The notes under the pieces: model-generated
Databases searched by the model: none
What the model saw: only the letters and a program-made list of their open reading frames with translations
Told to the model about the DNA's origin: nothing
Shown: positions 32,046 through 46,100 of the stretch, in pieces
Position numbering within the stretch: the first letter of the stretch is position 1
Layout of the letters: every line of letters begins with the position of its first letter
Assembly (NCBI GenBank): GCA_946811695.1
Contig: OX328124.1
Span: 28,452,148 to 28,516,147 of the forward strand
DNA length: 64,000 nucleotides
Direction of reading: 5' to 3'
Source of the DNA: Gonocerus acuteangulatus
Lineage: Eukaryota; Arthropoda; Insecta; Hemiptera; Coreidae
Made by a program: the position numbers and the translations under genes

Positions 32046-32856
32046 CTTTTTTGCACGTGTCCTTCTATTACATCCGAGTCAAATAATTTAATTTAACATT
32101 TTTGTAGCCAAATATTGTTAATATGTATTATATTTGTATTAAAAGAATTTATAATACAATAATTATTATTTATTTATATGAAATTTATTTTTACTTGGTT
32201 AAGCACATATCTATTGCCTGGGAGTACTAGTTTTACGATGATAGCCTCAGCCTTTATCCAACGTTCGGAAGGGCTAGCGTGCTTCCTCGGCTTTAGGAAT
32301 CCTGATGCAGTAAAAGCTAAGAGCTCAATAAAATGTAACAGCTACCGACAGAAAGGAAGGACAAACTGCTGCCCTTATTTTCAACAGGAAATCTGCCTTT
32401 TAGGTTTAGGCACTTGTCAGCAGCTGAAAACTCTTTCTGACGTTCTGATAACTCAAATGAAATCTCATATCGGTTGATTGGTATATTTGAGTTTATAGTT
32501 ATTTGTTTCAATATAAATAGGCTATTATTAAGAATATTAGAAAAAGATTGAATAGAAATTATTTTATTTGTGAACGTTTCACGTTACAGTGCTGAATTGG
32601 TCCAATATTGAATCGGGTTGTTTGTGCTATCGGGAATGTTCCTTAATATACGTAACAGTATAAATAATTCTTTAAAAATGTAAAATGTAACGCATTGGTT
32701 ATAATAAAAATATTAGTAATATTTTATAATTAGTTTCTCTTTTTATATTTTATATTTATTATTAATAATTATTGATTATAATTAGTAATCAATGCATTAC
32801 TTTTTAATTATGTATCATTACTTAGTGTTTACTTTTATATCTAATTTCATCACACA

Positions 32857-32901
<45 letters not shown>

Positions 32902-34550
32902 CATATAGCCTCATCTAATTCTTATTATGTATTTATAAGTGGCAGAATGTCAAAACTTATTTCTGATGGTTTTTTTTCACTTTCATATTTAGTCATTCCA
33001 CTCCCATGAAATGAAAGAGAGGCGGAGGGGGAACGGGGGGGGGGATAGGATGGATAGACCGAATGTTTTAAGCAGTTTTGAATTGAAAACAAAGGTTTTA
33101 TTTGTTTTTAGTTTCCACATAATAAAAATGATTTTTGTGTTTATTCAATATTCTTGTAATTTTTATGCGACTACCCCCCATATTTTGAAAGAAAAGGTGA
33201 GGTGATAGACAACATTGGCGGTAATTGAAAATTTAGCATGCCTAACAGCATAAACTTCAGCATATGATTTGAAAATTAAGTTCTTATTACGCTCTGTGTG
33301 TATTACACAATGGCTTGATAAATATACAATACTTTATTCATTAGAATATATTAAAAAAAATAATACTGCATTAACAAAAATTTTCAATTTTTAACATGTT
33401 TCAGGTAAGCCTGATTCACTTCTGATATACTTCTGAGTCCAGTCATCGAAGTAGCGAGGTAAAAACAGTTCATATAAACAATAAAATATTAAACAGATTT
33501 TATATATTCATTACATAATTTTATGATTATTTTTTATCTGGAAAAAACAGCAATAATTTATTTTAACAATTTCTGATTAAAAGAAGCAGCAGTAAGGCGC
33601 TATTAATTAACACTTTACTTTTGGCTTCGCTTATGAACTGAAAGGTATTTTTTTCAATTTTGAATGGAATTTAAATATAAATTAACAAACATGATTAATT
33701 TTGCGGCTTTAATGTTACCAACTGATTCATGAACATTTCTCGGGCTTTGAAAAAAAAAAAAAAAAGAAGAAAAAAAAAGTTCTTTAAATGTTGACGAGAG
33801 CTTAGATACAGGGGTGGCCTGGCAGACGGATTCCGAGAAATAAAATATTTAAAGCTTGCATTATGTTCAGATTTCAGTATTTTAAAAATCAGGCCTTACT
33901 ATAAAATGTAATTTATTAAATATTAAAACCAATTTTGAATTAACCAACTTGTTCTTGCAATATTACTGCTTTCATCGAGTGTTTGAACAAAATATATTTT
34001 TTTTTATGAAATTATGAATAACTGAATACACTTTTACCAGGTTGACTATCAAAATTTGGCCACAAGTATGTTTAATTGAAATAAAATTAATTAATTTGTT
34101 TCAACACGTTTATGCTCATGACTCGACTGTTATATATCAAATTAAAGCATTTTTTTTTTGTGTATGATGCCAATGTAAACGTGGCCTCAAGAAAGGGTTG
34201 CTAGCTGTTAAAGACAGATTGCATAGATTGGAGTGCATGCGTGTATAGATATGTATGTCAGACATTCCAATATACGTCACGAGCGTAAAAGTGCTACAAA
34301 AAATTAATTAATTATATTTAAATAAAACAACCTTGTAAAAGTGTAACAAGTTATTCATAATTTCATGAAAGAAATTAGAGGAACGTAGTGATCTTATACG
34401 CAGCCGGACCTTATATTTTAAGGTGGACAAATAAATAAAATACACTTTAAATTGAAGGTGTCTATGCCCACTTGAGCTCACCTATTCAAAAATGTTTTCT
34501 AAATTAAATGGAGAATGTACACCTTGAAGTAATAATTTATATAAGAACTG
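32046..34550. other. Unassigned AT-rich DNA with microsatellites
   Basis: About 2.5 kb with no recognised gene. A (TA)n tract lies at 32863-32898. A short G-rich run (GGGGGAACGGGGGGGGGG) lies near 33030. A poly-A/AAG run is near 33753. The 99-codon open frame at 32178-32477 has no known motif and is treated as chance. Confidence 0.4.
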
Positions 34551-34552
34551 GT

Positions 34553-34624
34553 CGTTACCCGGCGTGCGATGTTACACCTACTTTCACTATCTTAAATGCA
34601 AAAATAAATTAGAAACCAAATGAG

Positions 34625-34692
<68 letters not shown>

Positions 34693-35085
34693 GTCACATC
34701 GACAAATCATGGCCATTAGCGCCGGCATCCAGGGTGCAGCCAGGAATTTTCTCAGCGAGCCCTGAGATGAGAAAATTCCTGTCGCTGGCGGGGATCGAAC
34801 CCGCCATCTCCCGCTTATGAATCTAGCGCGCTGGCTACTAGACCACGGGAGACCCCAATAAGTAATATTAAAATCTAATAGGTAACGCAAATCTGTAACA
34901 GGTCGGGTTTAAAGTTTTGAACCCGTGACCTCCGAAACTGTGAGTTCTAGACGAGTTTGGCATAGCCTATGACACTCCCGGGATCAAGACCTACCTGTGT
35001 GTCAAGTTTGATCAAAATCTGTCAAACGGTGTGGATCTGTGTAAGGAGCAGACATAGTGACAGACAGACAGACCGGCAAACAGCT
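34553..35085 (-). mobile_element. Helitron-like element H, copy 1, minus strand
   Basis: It shares the terminal block GCACGCCGGGTAAC, the block GAGGTCACGGGTTC and the module ACCGTTTGACAGATTTTGAT CAAACTTG with copy 2 at 59026-59851. The 3' end on the minus strand reads GGTAACGACCAGT. A (TA)n tract and a SINE-A interrupt it at 34630-34855. Confidence 0.6.
34618..34866 (-). mobile_element. SINE-A copy, full length, inside element H
   Basis: AATGAGTAATAT on the left and AATAAGTAATAT on the right form a TSD with one mismatch. The minus strand has head GGGGTCTCCCGTGGTCTAGT and B box GGTTCGATCCCC-like, with a perfect 14-bp body stem CAGGAATTTTCTCA / TGAGAAAATTCCTG. The tail GGCGCTAATGGCCATGATTT leads to a long T-tract and (TA)n. 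Confidence 0.9.
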
Positions 35086-35257
35086 GATTTTTATGAACTG
35101 ATAAAATATAATAAACTCATTCTGCATTTTATGAAAATATCGTCGATGCAAATGCTGTGTTAAAGTATCGAATGTGAAAATCACCACTTTTCAGGAGAGT
35201 AAAAAAAAACTGTTTCAAGGTTTCTTCTAAATCAGTGCTTACTGTTAAACTTTTTTC

Positions 35258-35324
35258 ATCTATGCTATTCGGCGCTAATGACCTAGATGGAGATGCGCCG
35301 AATAAAAAAAAAATCTATGCTATT
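35258..35324 (+). mobile_element. Mini-SINE-A, 43-bp insert with 12-bp TSD
   Basis: ATCTATGCTATT is at 35258-35269 and 35313-35324. The insert (35270-35312) is CGGCGCTAATGACCTAGATG, then GAGATGCGCCG, then AATA9. Only the tail stem-loop of SINE-A is present, cut exactly at the base of the stem. Confidence 0.97.
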
Positions 35325-35589
35325 ATAAGTGGTTTGGTGCCTTATAGATGTCTCGACATTTATTTTGTCTTATTATATATTTCAATTAGACTTAATACAC
35401 ATTCGTTAGTTTTGATTTTCTGTAATTGAAAATTATTTTCTTTAATTTCTATTGCAAACTAGCGAATGTGGGATTTTCGTTAGTTCGCTTTGTGTTATTT
35501 TAAATAATTCAATTCAATTACAATTCGTTTAAAATTAGAACGCAATATTTTTCATCTTAAATGCTTTAAAATAAGTTTTAGGAGAAAAT

Positions 35590-36020
35590 TGTTGTGGAGT
35601 TTTTCACTCCACGGGAAAATAATTCACGATTACTTCCGGGTGGATTTAGGCAACTGCCGGGCACTTCCGGTCTCTTATACTTACTGTCGGGGCTCTAAAT
35701 ACATCCCTGGGTTATTTCCAGGCCGTTCAAAGTGACTTTTGACCACTTCCGGTCTACTTGCGGTCACTAATATTTACTTCTGGGTTACCATGTTCTTACC
35801 TAGGTAATTTCAGGTGGATCTAGGTAATTTCCGGGTACTTCAGGTTCATTTCCAGCCTTTTATACCTACTTACGCTAAATTTATCTCTGGATTACTTCCG
35901 GGTGGTTCGAAGTCTCTAACAATCAACCCGGTTACATCCGGGTCTCTACTGGTTCACTTCATGTACCTTACTGTGATGAGGGATAGGACCGGAAGTGTAA
36001 AGGAAGTGAGAAGAGCTTTT
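35590..36020. repeat. Diverged minisatellite rich in ACTTCCGG
   Basis: At least eight variants of TTACTTCCGGGT or CACTTCCGGTC occur. A segment of roughly 100 bp (about 35640-35740) recurs in diverged form near 35813-35912. The core ACTTCCGG / CCGGAAGT equals the ETS-factor recognition sequence, but repeat ancestry explains it as well. Confidence 0.55.
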
Positions 36021-36415
36021 TTTATTGTACCCGGAATTTAAATGCTGAATTAATTGTTAATTGCGACCTACACGATTAACAATTGATTAAGTTGTAAAAT
36101 AATAGTAAAAAAAAAAACTTCTTTCAAACAATTTTTAATGCCAAAAAGTTATTTTCTAACTTTATATTTTTTTAAATAGAAACAAACGTAAAAGTTTAAA
36201 AAATACTTTTTTAAAATAAAAGTTAACAATTACTTTTGACACCTGATTTAAATTGCTAACTACTGAATATGCCATTATCGATAGTCTGCATTAACAATTT
36301 TTGATTTTCCAATAACAATTCCCACAGCAAACACGCGGAAGTGACATATTCAATACTTTACCATAACGGAAATTTGATTTTCTTCTCATTCCAACAAGGT
36401 CAAAAATGCGAATGT
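36021..36415. other. Unassigned left flank of satellite
   Basis: AT-rich. From about 36415, GTGGCACATTCGAGACTTGG resembles a decayed first satellite monomer. Confidence 0.45.
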
Positions 36416-36629
36416 GGCACATTCGAGACTTGGGAACAGATCAGTTCAAAACATTTGTTCACAGTAACGAATGCAGACTAATGAAATGTTTATTCATTAG
36501 TTTGCTTTTGGAGATAGTTAAATAGTCGGCACATTCGATAGTTTGACAGTGGTTACTTACCCTTTCATAGAGTGAACTTAGATTCCAGATTTTGCCACAA
36601 CGTTTGTTCACAGTAACGAATGCAGAGTA

Positions 36630-39209
36630 AAGTCCAACAGCAATCAGTATAGATAGATAAATAGTCGGCACATTCGATAGTTTGACAGTGGTTACTTACC
36701 CTTTCATAGGGTGAACTTAGATTCGAGATTTTGCCACAACATTTGTTTACAGTAACGAATGCAGACTAAAGTCCAACAGCAATCAGTATAGATAGATAAA
36801 TAGTCGGCACATTCGATAGTTTGACAGTGGTTACTTACCTTTTCATAGAGTGAACTTAGATTCGAGATTTTGCCACAACGTTTGTTCACAGTAATGAATG
36901 CAGACTAAAGAAATCTTTATTCATTACTTTGCTTTTGGACATAGTTAAATAGTCGGCACATTCGATAGTTTGACAGTGGTTACTTACCCTTTCATAGAGT
37001 GAACTTAGATTCGAAATTTTGCCACAACGTTTGTTCACAGTAACGAATGCAGAGTAAAGTCCAACAGCAATCAGTATAGATAGATAAATAGTCGGCACAT
37101 TCGATAGTTTGACAGTGGTTACTTACCCTTTCATAGAGTGAACTTAGATTCGAGATTTTGCCACAACATTTGTTTACAGTAACGAATGCAGACTAAAGTC
37201 CAACAGCAATCAGTATAGATAGATAAATAGTCGGCACATTCGATAGTTTGACAGTGGTTACTTACCCTTTCATAGAGTGAACTTAGATTCGAGATTTTGC
37301 TACAACATTTGTTTACAGTAACGAATGCAGACTAAAGTCCAACAGCAATCAGTATAGATAGATAAATAGTCGGCACATTCGATAGTCTGACAGTGGTTAC
37401 TTACCCTTTCATAGAGTGAACTTAGATTCGAGATTTTGCCACAACATTTGTTTACAGTAACGAATGCAGACTAAAGTCCAACAGCAATCAGTATAGATAG
37501 ATAAATAGTCGGCACATTCGATAGTTTGACAGTGGTTACTTACCCTTTCATAGAGTGAACTTAGATTCGAGATTTTGCCACAACATTTGTTCACAGTAAC
37601 GAATGCAGACTAAAGTCCAACAGCAATCAGTATAGATAGATAAATAGTCGGCACATTCGATAGTTTTACAGTGGTTACTTACCCTTTCATAGAGTGAACT
37701 TAGATTCGAGATTTTGCCACAACATTTGTTTACAGTAACGAATGCAGACTAAAGTCCAACAGCAATCAGTATAGATAGATAAATAGTCGGCACATTCGAT
37801 AGTTTGACAGTGGTTACTTACCCTTTCATAGAGTGAACTTAGATTCGAGATTTTGCCACAACATTTGTTCACAGTAACGAATGCAGACTAAAGTCCAACA
37901 GCAATCAGTATAGATAGATAAATAGTCGGCACATTCGATAGTTTGACAGTGGTTACTTACCCTTTCATAGAGTGAACTTAGATTCGAGATTTTGCCAAAA
38001 CATTTGTTCACAGTAACGAATGCAGACTAAAGAAATGTTTATTCATTACTTTGCTTTTGGACATAGTTAAATAGTCGGCACATTCGATAGTCTGACAGTG
38101 GTTACTTACCCTTTCATAGAGTGAACTTAGAATCCAGATTTTGCCAAAACATTTGTTCACAGTAACGAATGCAGACTAAAGAAATGTTTATTCATTACTT
38201 TGCTTTTGGACATAGTTAAATAGTCGGCACATTCGATAGTTTGACAGTGGTTACTTACCCTTTCACAGAGTGAACTTAGATTCCAGATTTTGCCAAAACA
38301 TTTGTTCACAGTAACGAATGCAGACTAAAGAAATGTTTATTCATTACTTTGCTTTTGGACATAGTTAAATAGTCGGCACATTCGATAGTTTGACAGTGGT
38401 TACTTACCCTTTCACAGAGTGAACTTAGATTCCAGATTTTGCCAAAACATTTGTTCACAGTAAGGAATGCAGACTAAAGAAATGTTTATTTATTACTTTG
38501 CTTTTGGACATAGTTAAATAGTCGGCAATTCGATAGTTTGACAGTGGTTACTTACCCTTTCACAGAGTGAACTTAGATTCCAGATTTTGCCAAAACATTT
38601 GTTCACAGTAACGAATGCAGACTAAAGAAATGTTTATTCATTACTTTGCTTTTGGACATAGTTAAATAGTCGGCACATTCGATAGTCTGACAGTGGTTAC
38701 TTACCCTTTCACAGAGTGAACTTAGATTCGAGATTTTGCCAAAACATTTGTTCACAGTAACGAATGCAGACTAATGAAATGTTTTTCATTACTTTGCTTT
38801 TGGACATAGTTAAATAGTCGGCACATTCGATAGTTTGACAGTGGTTACTTACCCTTTCACTGAGTGAACTTAGATTCGAGATTTAGCCACAACGTTTGTT
38901 CACAGTAACGAATGCAGACTAAAGAAATGTTTATTCATTACTTTGCTTTTGGACATAGTTAAATAGTCGGCACATTCGATAGTTTGACAGTGGTTACTTA
39001 CCCTTTCATAGAGTGAACTTAGATTCCAGATTTTGCCACAACGTTTGTTCACAGTAACGAATGCAGAGTAAAGTCCAACAGCAATCAGTATAGATAGATA
39101 AATAGTCGGCACATTCGATAGTTTGACAGTGGTTACTTACCCTTTCACTGAGTGAACTTAGATTCGAGATTTTGCCAAAACATTTGTTCACAGTAACGAA
39201 TGCAGACTA
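36630..39209. repeat. Satellite higher-order repeat, 2580-bp copy I
   Basis: This block matches 39210-41789 almost base for base, including private variants (CATAGGGTGAAC, GATTTAGCCAC, GTAAGGAATGC). Differences are few; for example GTGAATTTAG occurs only in copy II near 40415. Confidence 0.85.
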
Positions 39210-41789
39210 AAGTCCAACAGCAATCAGTATAGATAGATAAATAGTCGGCACATTCGATAGTTTGACAGTGGTTACTTACCCTTTCATAGGGTGAACTTAG
39301 ATTCGAGATTTTGCCACAACATTTGTTTACAGTAACGAATGCAGACTAAAGTCCAACAGCAATCAGTATAGATAGATAAATAGTCGGCACATTCGATAGT
39401 TTGACAGTGGTTACTTACCTTTTCATAGAGTGAACTTAGATTCGAGATTTTGCCACAACGTTTGTTCACAGTAATGAATGCAGACTAAAGAAATCTTTAT
39501 TCATTACTTTGCTTTTGGACATAGTTAAATAGTCGGCACATTCGATAGTTTGACAGTGGTTACTTACCCTTTCATAGAGTGAACTTAGATTCGAAATTTT
39601 GCCACAACGTTTGTTCACAGTAACGAATGCAGAGTAAAGTCCAACAGCAATCAGTATAGATAGATAAATAGTCGGCACATTCGATAGTTTGACAGTGGTT
39701 ACTTACCCTTTCATAGAGTGAACTTAGATTCGAGATTTTGCCACAACATTTGTTTACAGTAACGAATGCAGACTAAAGTCCAACAGCAATCAGTATAGAT
39801 AGATAAATAGTCGGCACATTCGATAGTTTGACAGTGGTTACTTACCCTTTCATAGAGTGAACTTAGATTCGAGATTTTGCTACAACATTTGTTTACAGTA
39901 ACGAATGCAGACTAAAGTCCAACAGCAATCAGTATAGATAGATAAATAGTCGGCACATTCGATAGTCTGACAGTGGTTACTTACCCTTTCATAGAGTGAA
40001 CTTAGATTCGAGATTTTGCCACAACATTTGTTTACAGTAACGAATGCAGACTAAAGTCCAACAGCAATCAGTATAGATAGATAAATAGTCGGCACATTCG
40101 ATAGTTTGACAGTGGTTACTTACCCTTTCATAGAGTGAACTTAGATTCGAGATTTTGCCACAACATTTGTTCACAGTAACGAATGCAGACTAAAGTCCAA
40201 CAGCAATCAGTATAGATAGATAAATAGTCGGCACATTCGATAGTTTTACAGTGGTTACTTACCCTTTCATAGAGTGAACTTAGATTCGAGATTTTGCCAC
40301 AACATTTGTTTACAGTAACGAATGCAGACTAAAGTCCAACAGCAATCAGTATAGATAGATAAATAGTCGGCACATTCGATAGTTTGACAGTGGTTACTTA
40401 CCCTTTCATAGAGTGAATTTAGATTCGAGATTTTGCCACAACATTTGTTCACAGTAACGAATGCAGACTAAAGTCCAACAGCAATCAGTATAGATAGATA
40501 AATAGTCGGCACATTCGATAGTTTGACAGTGGTTACTTACCCTTTCATAGAGTGAACTTAGATTCGAGATTTTGCCAAAACATTTGTTCACAGTAACGAA
40601 TGCAGACTAAAGAAATGTTTATTCATTACTTTGCTTTTGGACATAGTTAAATAGTCGGCACATTCGATAGTCTGACAGTGGTTACTTACCCTTTCATAGA
40701 GTGAACTTAGAATCCAGATTTTGCCAAAACATTTGTTCACAGTAACGAATGCAGACTAAAGAAATGTTTATTCATTACTTTGCTTTTGGACATAGTTAAA
40801 TAGTCGGCACATTCGATAGTTTGACAGTGGTTACTTACCCTTTCACAGAGTGAACTTAGATTCCAGATTTTGCCAAAACATTTGTTCACAGTAACGAATG
40901 CAGACTAAAGAAATGTTTATTCATTACTTTGCTTTTGGACATAGTTAAATAGTCGGCACATTCGATAGTTTGACAGTGGTTACTTACCCTTTCACAGAGT
41001 GAACTTAGATTCCAGATTTTGCCAAAACATTTGTTCACAGTAAGGAATGCAGACTAAAGAAATGTTTATTTATTACTTTGCTTTTGGACATAGTTAAATA
41101 GTCGGCAATTCGATAGTTTGACAGTGGTTACTTACCCTTTCACAGAGTGAACTTAGATTCCAGATTTTGCCAAAACATTTGTTCACAGTAACGAATGCAG
41201 ACTAAAGAAATGTTTATTCATTACTTTGCTTTTGGACATAGTTAAATAGTCGGCACATTCGATAGTCTGACAGTGGTTACTTACCCTTTCACAGAGTGAA
41301 CTTAGATTCGAGATTTTGCCAAAACATTTGTTCACAGTAACGAATGCAGACTAATGAAATGTTTTTCATTACTTTGCTTTTGGACATAGTTAAATAGTCG
41401 GCACATTCGATAGTTTGACAGTGGTTACTTACCCTTTCACTGAGTGAACTTAGATTCGAGATTTAGCCACAACGTTTGTTCACAGTAACGAATGCAGACT
41501 AAAGAAATGTTTATTCATTACTTTGCTTTTGGACATAGTTAAATAGTCGGCACATTCGATAGTTTGACAGTGGTTACTTACCCTTTCATAGAGTGAACTT
41601 AGATTCCAGATTTTGCCACAACGTTTGTTCACAGTAACGAATGCAGAGTAAAGTCCAACAGCAATCAGTATAGATAGATAAATAGTCGGCACATTCGATA
41701 GTTTGACAGTGGTTACTTACCCTTTCACTGAGTGAACTTAGATTCGAGATTTTGCCAAAACATTTGTTCACAGTAACGAATGCAGACTA
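39210..41789. repeat. Satellite higher-order repeat, 2580-bp copy II
   Basis: Partner of 36630-39209. Its distal part is again duplicated with a shift of about 2301 bp (about 40840-41920 with 43140-44220). Confidence 0.85.
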
Positions 41790-41999
41790 AAGTCCAACAG
41801 CAATCAGTATAGATAGATAAATAGTCGGCACATTCGATAGTTTGACAGTGGTTACTTACCCTTTCACTGAGTGAACTTAGATTCCAGATTTTGCCAAAAC
41901 GTTTGTTCACAGTAACGAATGCAGACTAAAGAAATGTTTATTCATTACTTTGCTTTTGGACATAGTTAAATAGTCGGCACATTCGATAGGTTGACAGTG

Positions 42000-43110
42000 G
42001 TTACTTACCCTTTCATAGAGTGAACTTAGATTCCAGATTTTGCCACAACGTTTGTTCACAGTAACGAATGCAGAGTAAAGTCCAACAGCAATCAGTATAG
42101 ATAGATAAATAGTCGGCACATTCGATAGTTTGACAGTGGTTACTTACCCTTTCATAGAGTGAACTTAGATTCGAGATTTTGCCACAACTTTTGTTCACAG
42201 TAACGAATGCAGAGTAAAGTCCAACAGCAATCAGTATAGATAGATAAATAGTCGGCAATTCGAGAGTTTGAAAGTGGTTACTTACCCTTTCATAGAGTGA
42301 ACTTAGATTCGAGATTTTGCCACAACATTTGTTCACAGTAACGAATGCAGACTAAAGTCCAACAGCAATCAGTATAGATAGATAAATAGTCGGCACATTC
42401 GATAGTTTGACAGTGGTTACTTTCCCTTTCATAGAGTGAACTCAGATTCGAGATTTTGCCACAACGTTTGTTCACAGTAACGAATGCAGACTAAAGAAAT
42501 GTTTATTCATTACTTTGCTTTTGGACATAGTTAAATAGTCGGCACATTCGATAGTTTGACAGTGGTTACTTACCCTTTCATAGAGTGAACTTAGATTCGA
42601 GATTTTGCCACAACGTTTGTTCACAGTAACGAATGCAGACTAAAGTCCAACAGCAATCAGTATAGATAGATAAATAGTCGGCACATTCGATAGTTTGACA
42701 GTGGTTACTTACCCTTTCATAGAGTGAACTTAGATTCGAGATTTTGCCACAACATTTGTTTACAGTAACGAATGCAGACTAAAGTCCAACAGCAATCAGT
42801 ATAGATAGATAAATAGTCGGCACATTCGATAGTTTGACAGTGGTTACTTACCTTTTCATAGAGTGAACTTAGATTCGAGATTTTGCCACAACGTTTGTTC
42901 ACAGTAACGAATGCAGACTAAAGAAATGTTTATTCATTACTTTGCTTTTGGACATAGTTAAATAGTCGGCACATTCGATAGTTTGACAGTGGTTACTTAC
43001 CCTTTCATAGAGTGAACTTAGATTCGAAATTTTGCCACAACGTTTGTTCACAGTAACGAATGCAGAGTAAAGTCCAACAGCAATCAGTATAGATAGATAA
43101 ATAGTCGGCA
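42000..43110. repeat. Satellite segment duplicated at 44589-45700
   Basis: The shift is about 2589 bp. Private markers such as GGCAATTCGAGAG and TTACTTTCCCTTTC occur in both copies. Confidence 0.8.
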
Positions 43111-46100
43111 CATTCGATAGTTTGACAGTGGTTACTTACCCTTTCACAGAGTGAACTTAGATTCCAGATTTTGCCAAAACATTTGTTCACAGTAACGAAT
43201 GCAGACTAAAGAAATGTTTATTCATTACTTTGCTTTTGGACATAGTTAAATAGTCGGCACATTCGATAGTTTGACAGTGGTTACTTACCCTTTCACAGAG
43301 TGAACTTAGATTCCAGATTTTGCCAAAACATTTGTTCACAGTAAGGAATGCAGACTAAAGAAATGTTTATTTATTACTTTGCTTTTGGACATAGTTAAAT
43401 AGTCGGCAATTCGATAGTTTGACAGTGGTTACTTACCCTTTCACAGAGTGAACTTAGATTCCAGATTTTGCCAAAACATTTGTTCACAGTAACGAATGCA
43501 GACTAAAGAAATGTTTATTCATTACTTTGCTTTTGGACATAGTTAAATAGTCGGCACATTCGATAGTCTGACAGTGGTTACTTACCCTTTCACAGAGTGA
43601 ACTTAGATTCGAGATTTGGCCAAAACATTTGTTCACAGTAACGAATGCAGACTAATGAAATGTTTTTCATTACTTTGCTTTTGGACATAGTTAAATAGTC
43701 GGCACATTCGATAGTTTGACAGTGGTTACTTACCCTTTCACTGAGTGAACTTAGATTCGAGATTTAGCCACAACGTTTGTTCACAGTAACGAATGCAGAC
43801 TAAAGAAATGTTTATTCATTACTTTGCTTTTGGACATAGTTAAATAGTCGGCACATTCGATAGTTTGACAGTGGTTACTTACCCTTTCATAGAGTGAACT
43901 TAGATTCCAGATTTTGCCACAACGTTTGTTCACAGTAACGAATGCAGAGTAAAGTCCAACAGCAATCAGTATAGATAGATAAATAGTCGGCACATTCGAT
44001 AGTTTGACAGTGGTTACTTACCCTTTCACTGAGTGAACTTAGATTCGAGATTTTGCCAAAACATTTGTTCACAGTAACGAATGCAGACTAAAGTCCAACA
44101 GCAATCAGTATAGATAGATAAATAGTCGGCACATTCGATAGTTTGACAGTGGTTACTTACCCTTTCACTGAGTGAACTTAGATTCCAGATTTTGCCAAAA
44201 CGTTTGTTCACAGTAACGAATGCAGACTAAAGAAATGTTTATTCATTACTTTGCTTTTGGACATAGTTAAATAGTCGGCACATTCGATAGTTTGACAGTG
44301 GTTACTTACCCTTTCATAGAGTGAACTTAGATTCCAGATTTTGCCACAACGTTTGTTCACAGTAACGAATGCAGAGTTAAGTCCAACAGCAATCAGTATA
44401 GATAGATAAATAGTCGGCACATTCGATAGTTTGACAGTGGTTACTTACCCTTTCACTGAGTGAACTTAGATTCCAGATTTTGCCAAAACGTTTGTTCACA
44501 GTAACGAATGCAGACTAAAGAAATGTTTATTCATTACTTTGCTTTTGTACATAGTTAAATAGTCGGCACATTCGATAGGTTGACAGTGGTTACTTACCCT
44601 TTCATAGAGTGAACTTAGATTCCAGATTTTGCCACAACGTTTGTTCACAGTAACGAATGCAGAGTAAAGTCCAACAGCAATCAGTATAGATAGATAAATA
44701 GTCGGCACATTCGATAGTTTGACAGTGGTTACTTACCCTTTCATAGAGTGAACTTAGATTCGAGATTTTGCCACAACTTTTGTTCACAGTAACGAATGCA
44801 GAGTAAAGTCCAACAGCAATCAGTATAGATAGATAAATAGTCGGCAATTCGAGAGTTTGAAAGTGGTTACTTACCCTTTCATAGAGTGAACTTAGATTCG
44901 AGATTTTGCCACAACATTTGTTCACAGTAACGAATGCAGACTAAAGTCCAACAGCAATCAGTATAGATAGATAAATAGTCGGCACATTCGATAGTTTGAC
45001 AGTGGTTACTTTCCCTTTCATAGAGTGAACTCAGATTCGAGATTTTGCCACAACGTTTGTTCACAGTAACGAATGCAGACTAAAGAAATGTTTATTCATT
45101 ACTTTGCTTTTGGACATAGTTAAATAGTCGGCACATTCGATAGTTTGACAGTGGTTACTTACCCTTTCATAGAGTGAACTTAGATTCGAGATTTTGCCAC
45201 AACGTTTGTTCACAGTAACGAATGCAGACTAAAGTCCAACAGCAATCAGTATAGATAGATAAATAGTCGGCACATTCGATAGTTTGACAGTGGTTACTTA
45301 CCCTTTCATAGAGTGAACTTAGATTCGAGATTTTGCCACAACATTTGTTTACAGTAACGAATGCAGACTAAAGTCCAACAGCAATCAGTATAGATAGATA
45401 AATAGTCGGCACATTCGATAGTTTGACAGTGGTTACTTACCTTTTCATAGAGTGAACTTAGATTCGAGATTTTGCCACAACGTTTGTTCACAGTAACGAA
45501 TGCAGACTAAAGAAATGTTTATTCATTACTTTGCTTTTGGACATAGTTAAATAGTCGGCACATTCGATAGTTTGACAGTGGTTACTTACCCTTTCATAGA
45601 GTGAACTTAGATTCGAAATTTTGCCACAACGTTTGTTCACAGTAACGAATGCAGAGTAAAGTCCAACAGCAATCAGTATAGATAGATAAATAGTCGGCAC
45701 ATTCGATAGTTTGACAGTGGTTACTTACCCTTTCATAGAGTGAACTTAGATTCGAGATTTTGCCACAACATTTGTTTACAGTAACGAATGCAGACTAAAG
45801 TCCAACAGCAATCAGTATAGATAGATAAATAGTCGGCACATTCGATAGTTTGACAGTGGTTACTTACCCTTTCATAGAGTGAACTTAGATTCGAGATTTT
45901 GCTACAACATTTGTTTACAGTAACGAATGCAGACTAAAGTCCAACAGCAATCAGTATAGATAGATAAATAGTCGGCACATTCGATAGTCTGACAGTGGTT
46001 ACTTACCCTTTCATAGAGTGAACTTAGATTCGAGATTTTGCCACAACATTTGTTTACAGTAACGAATGCAGACTAAAGTCCAACAGCAATCAGTATAGAT

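Noticed and set aside
32178..32477. 99-codon open frame
   Set aside because: No domain, signal peptide or repeat family is recognisable and base composition matches the surroundings.
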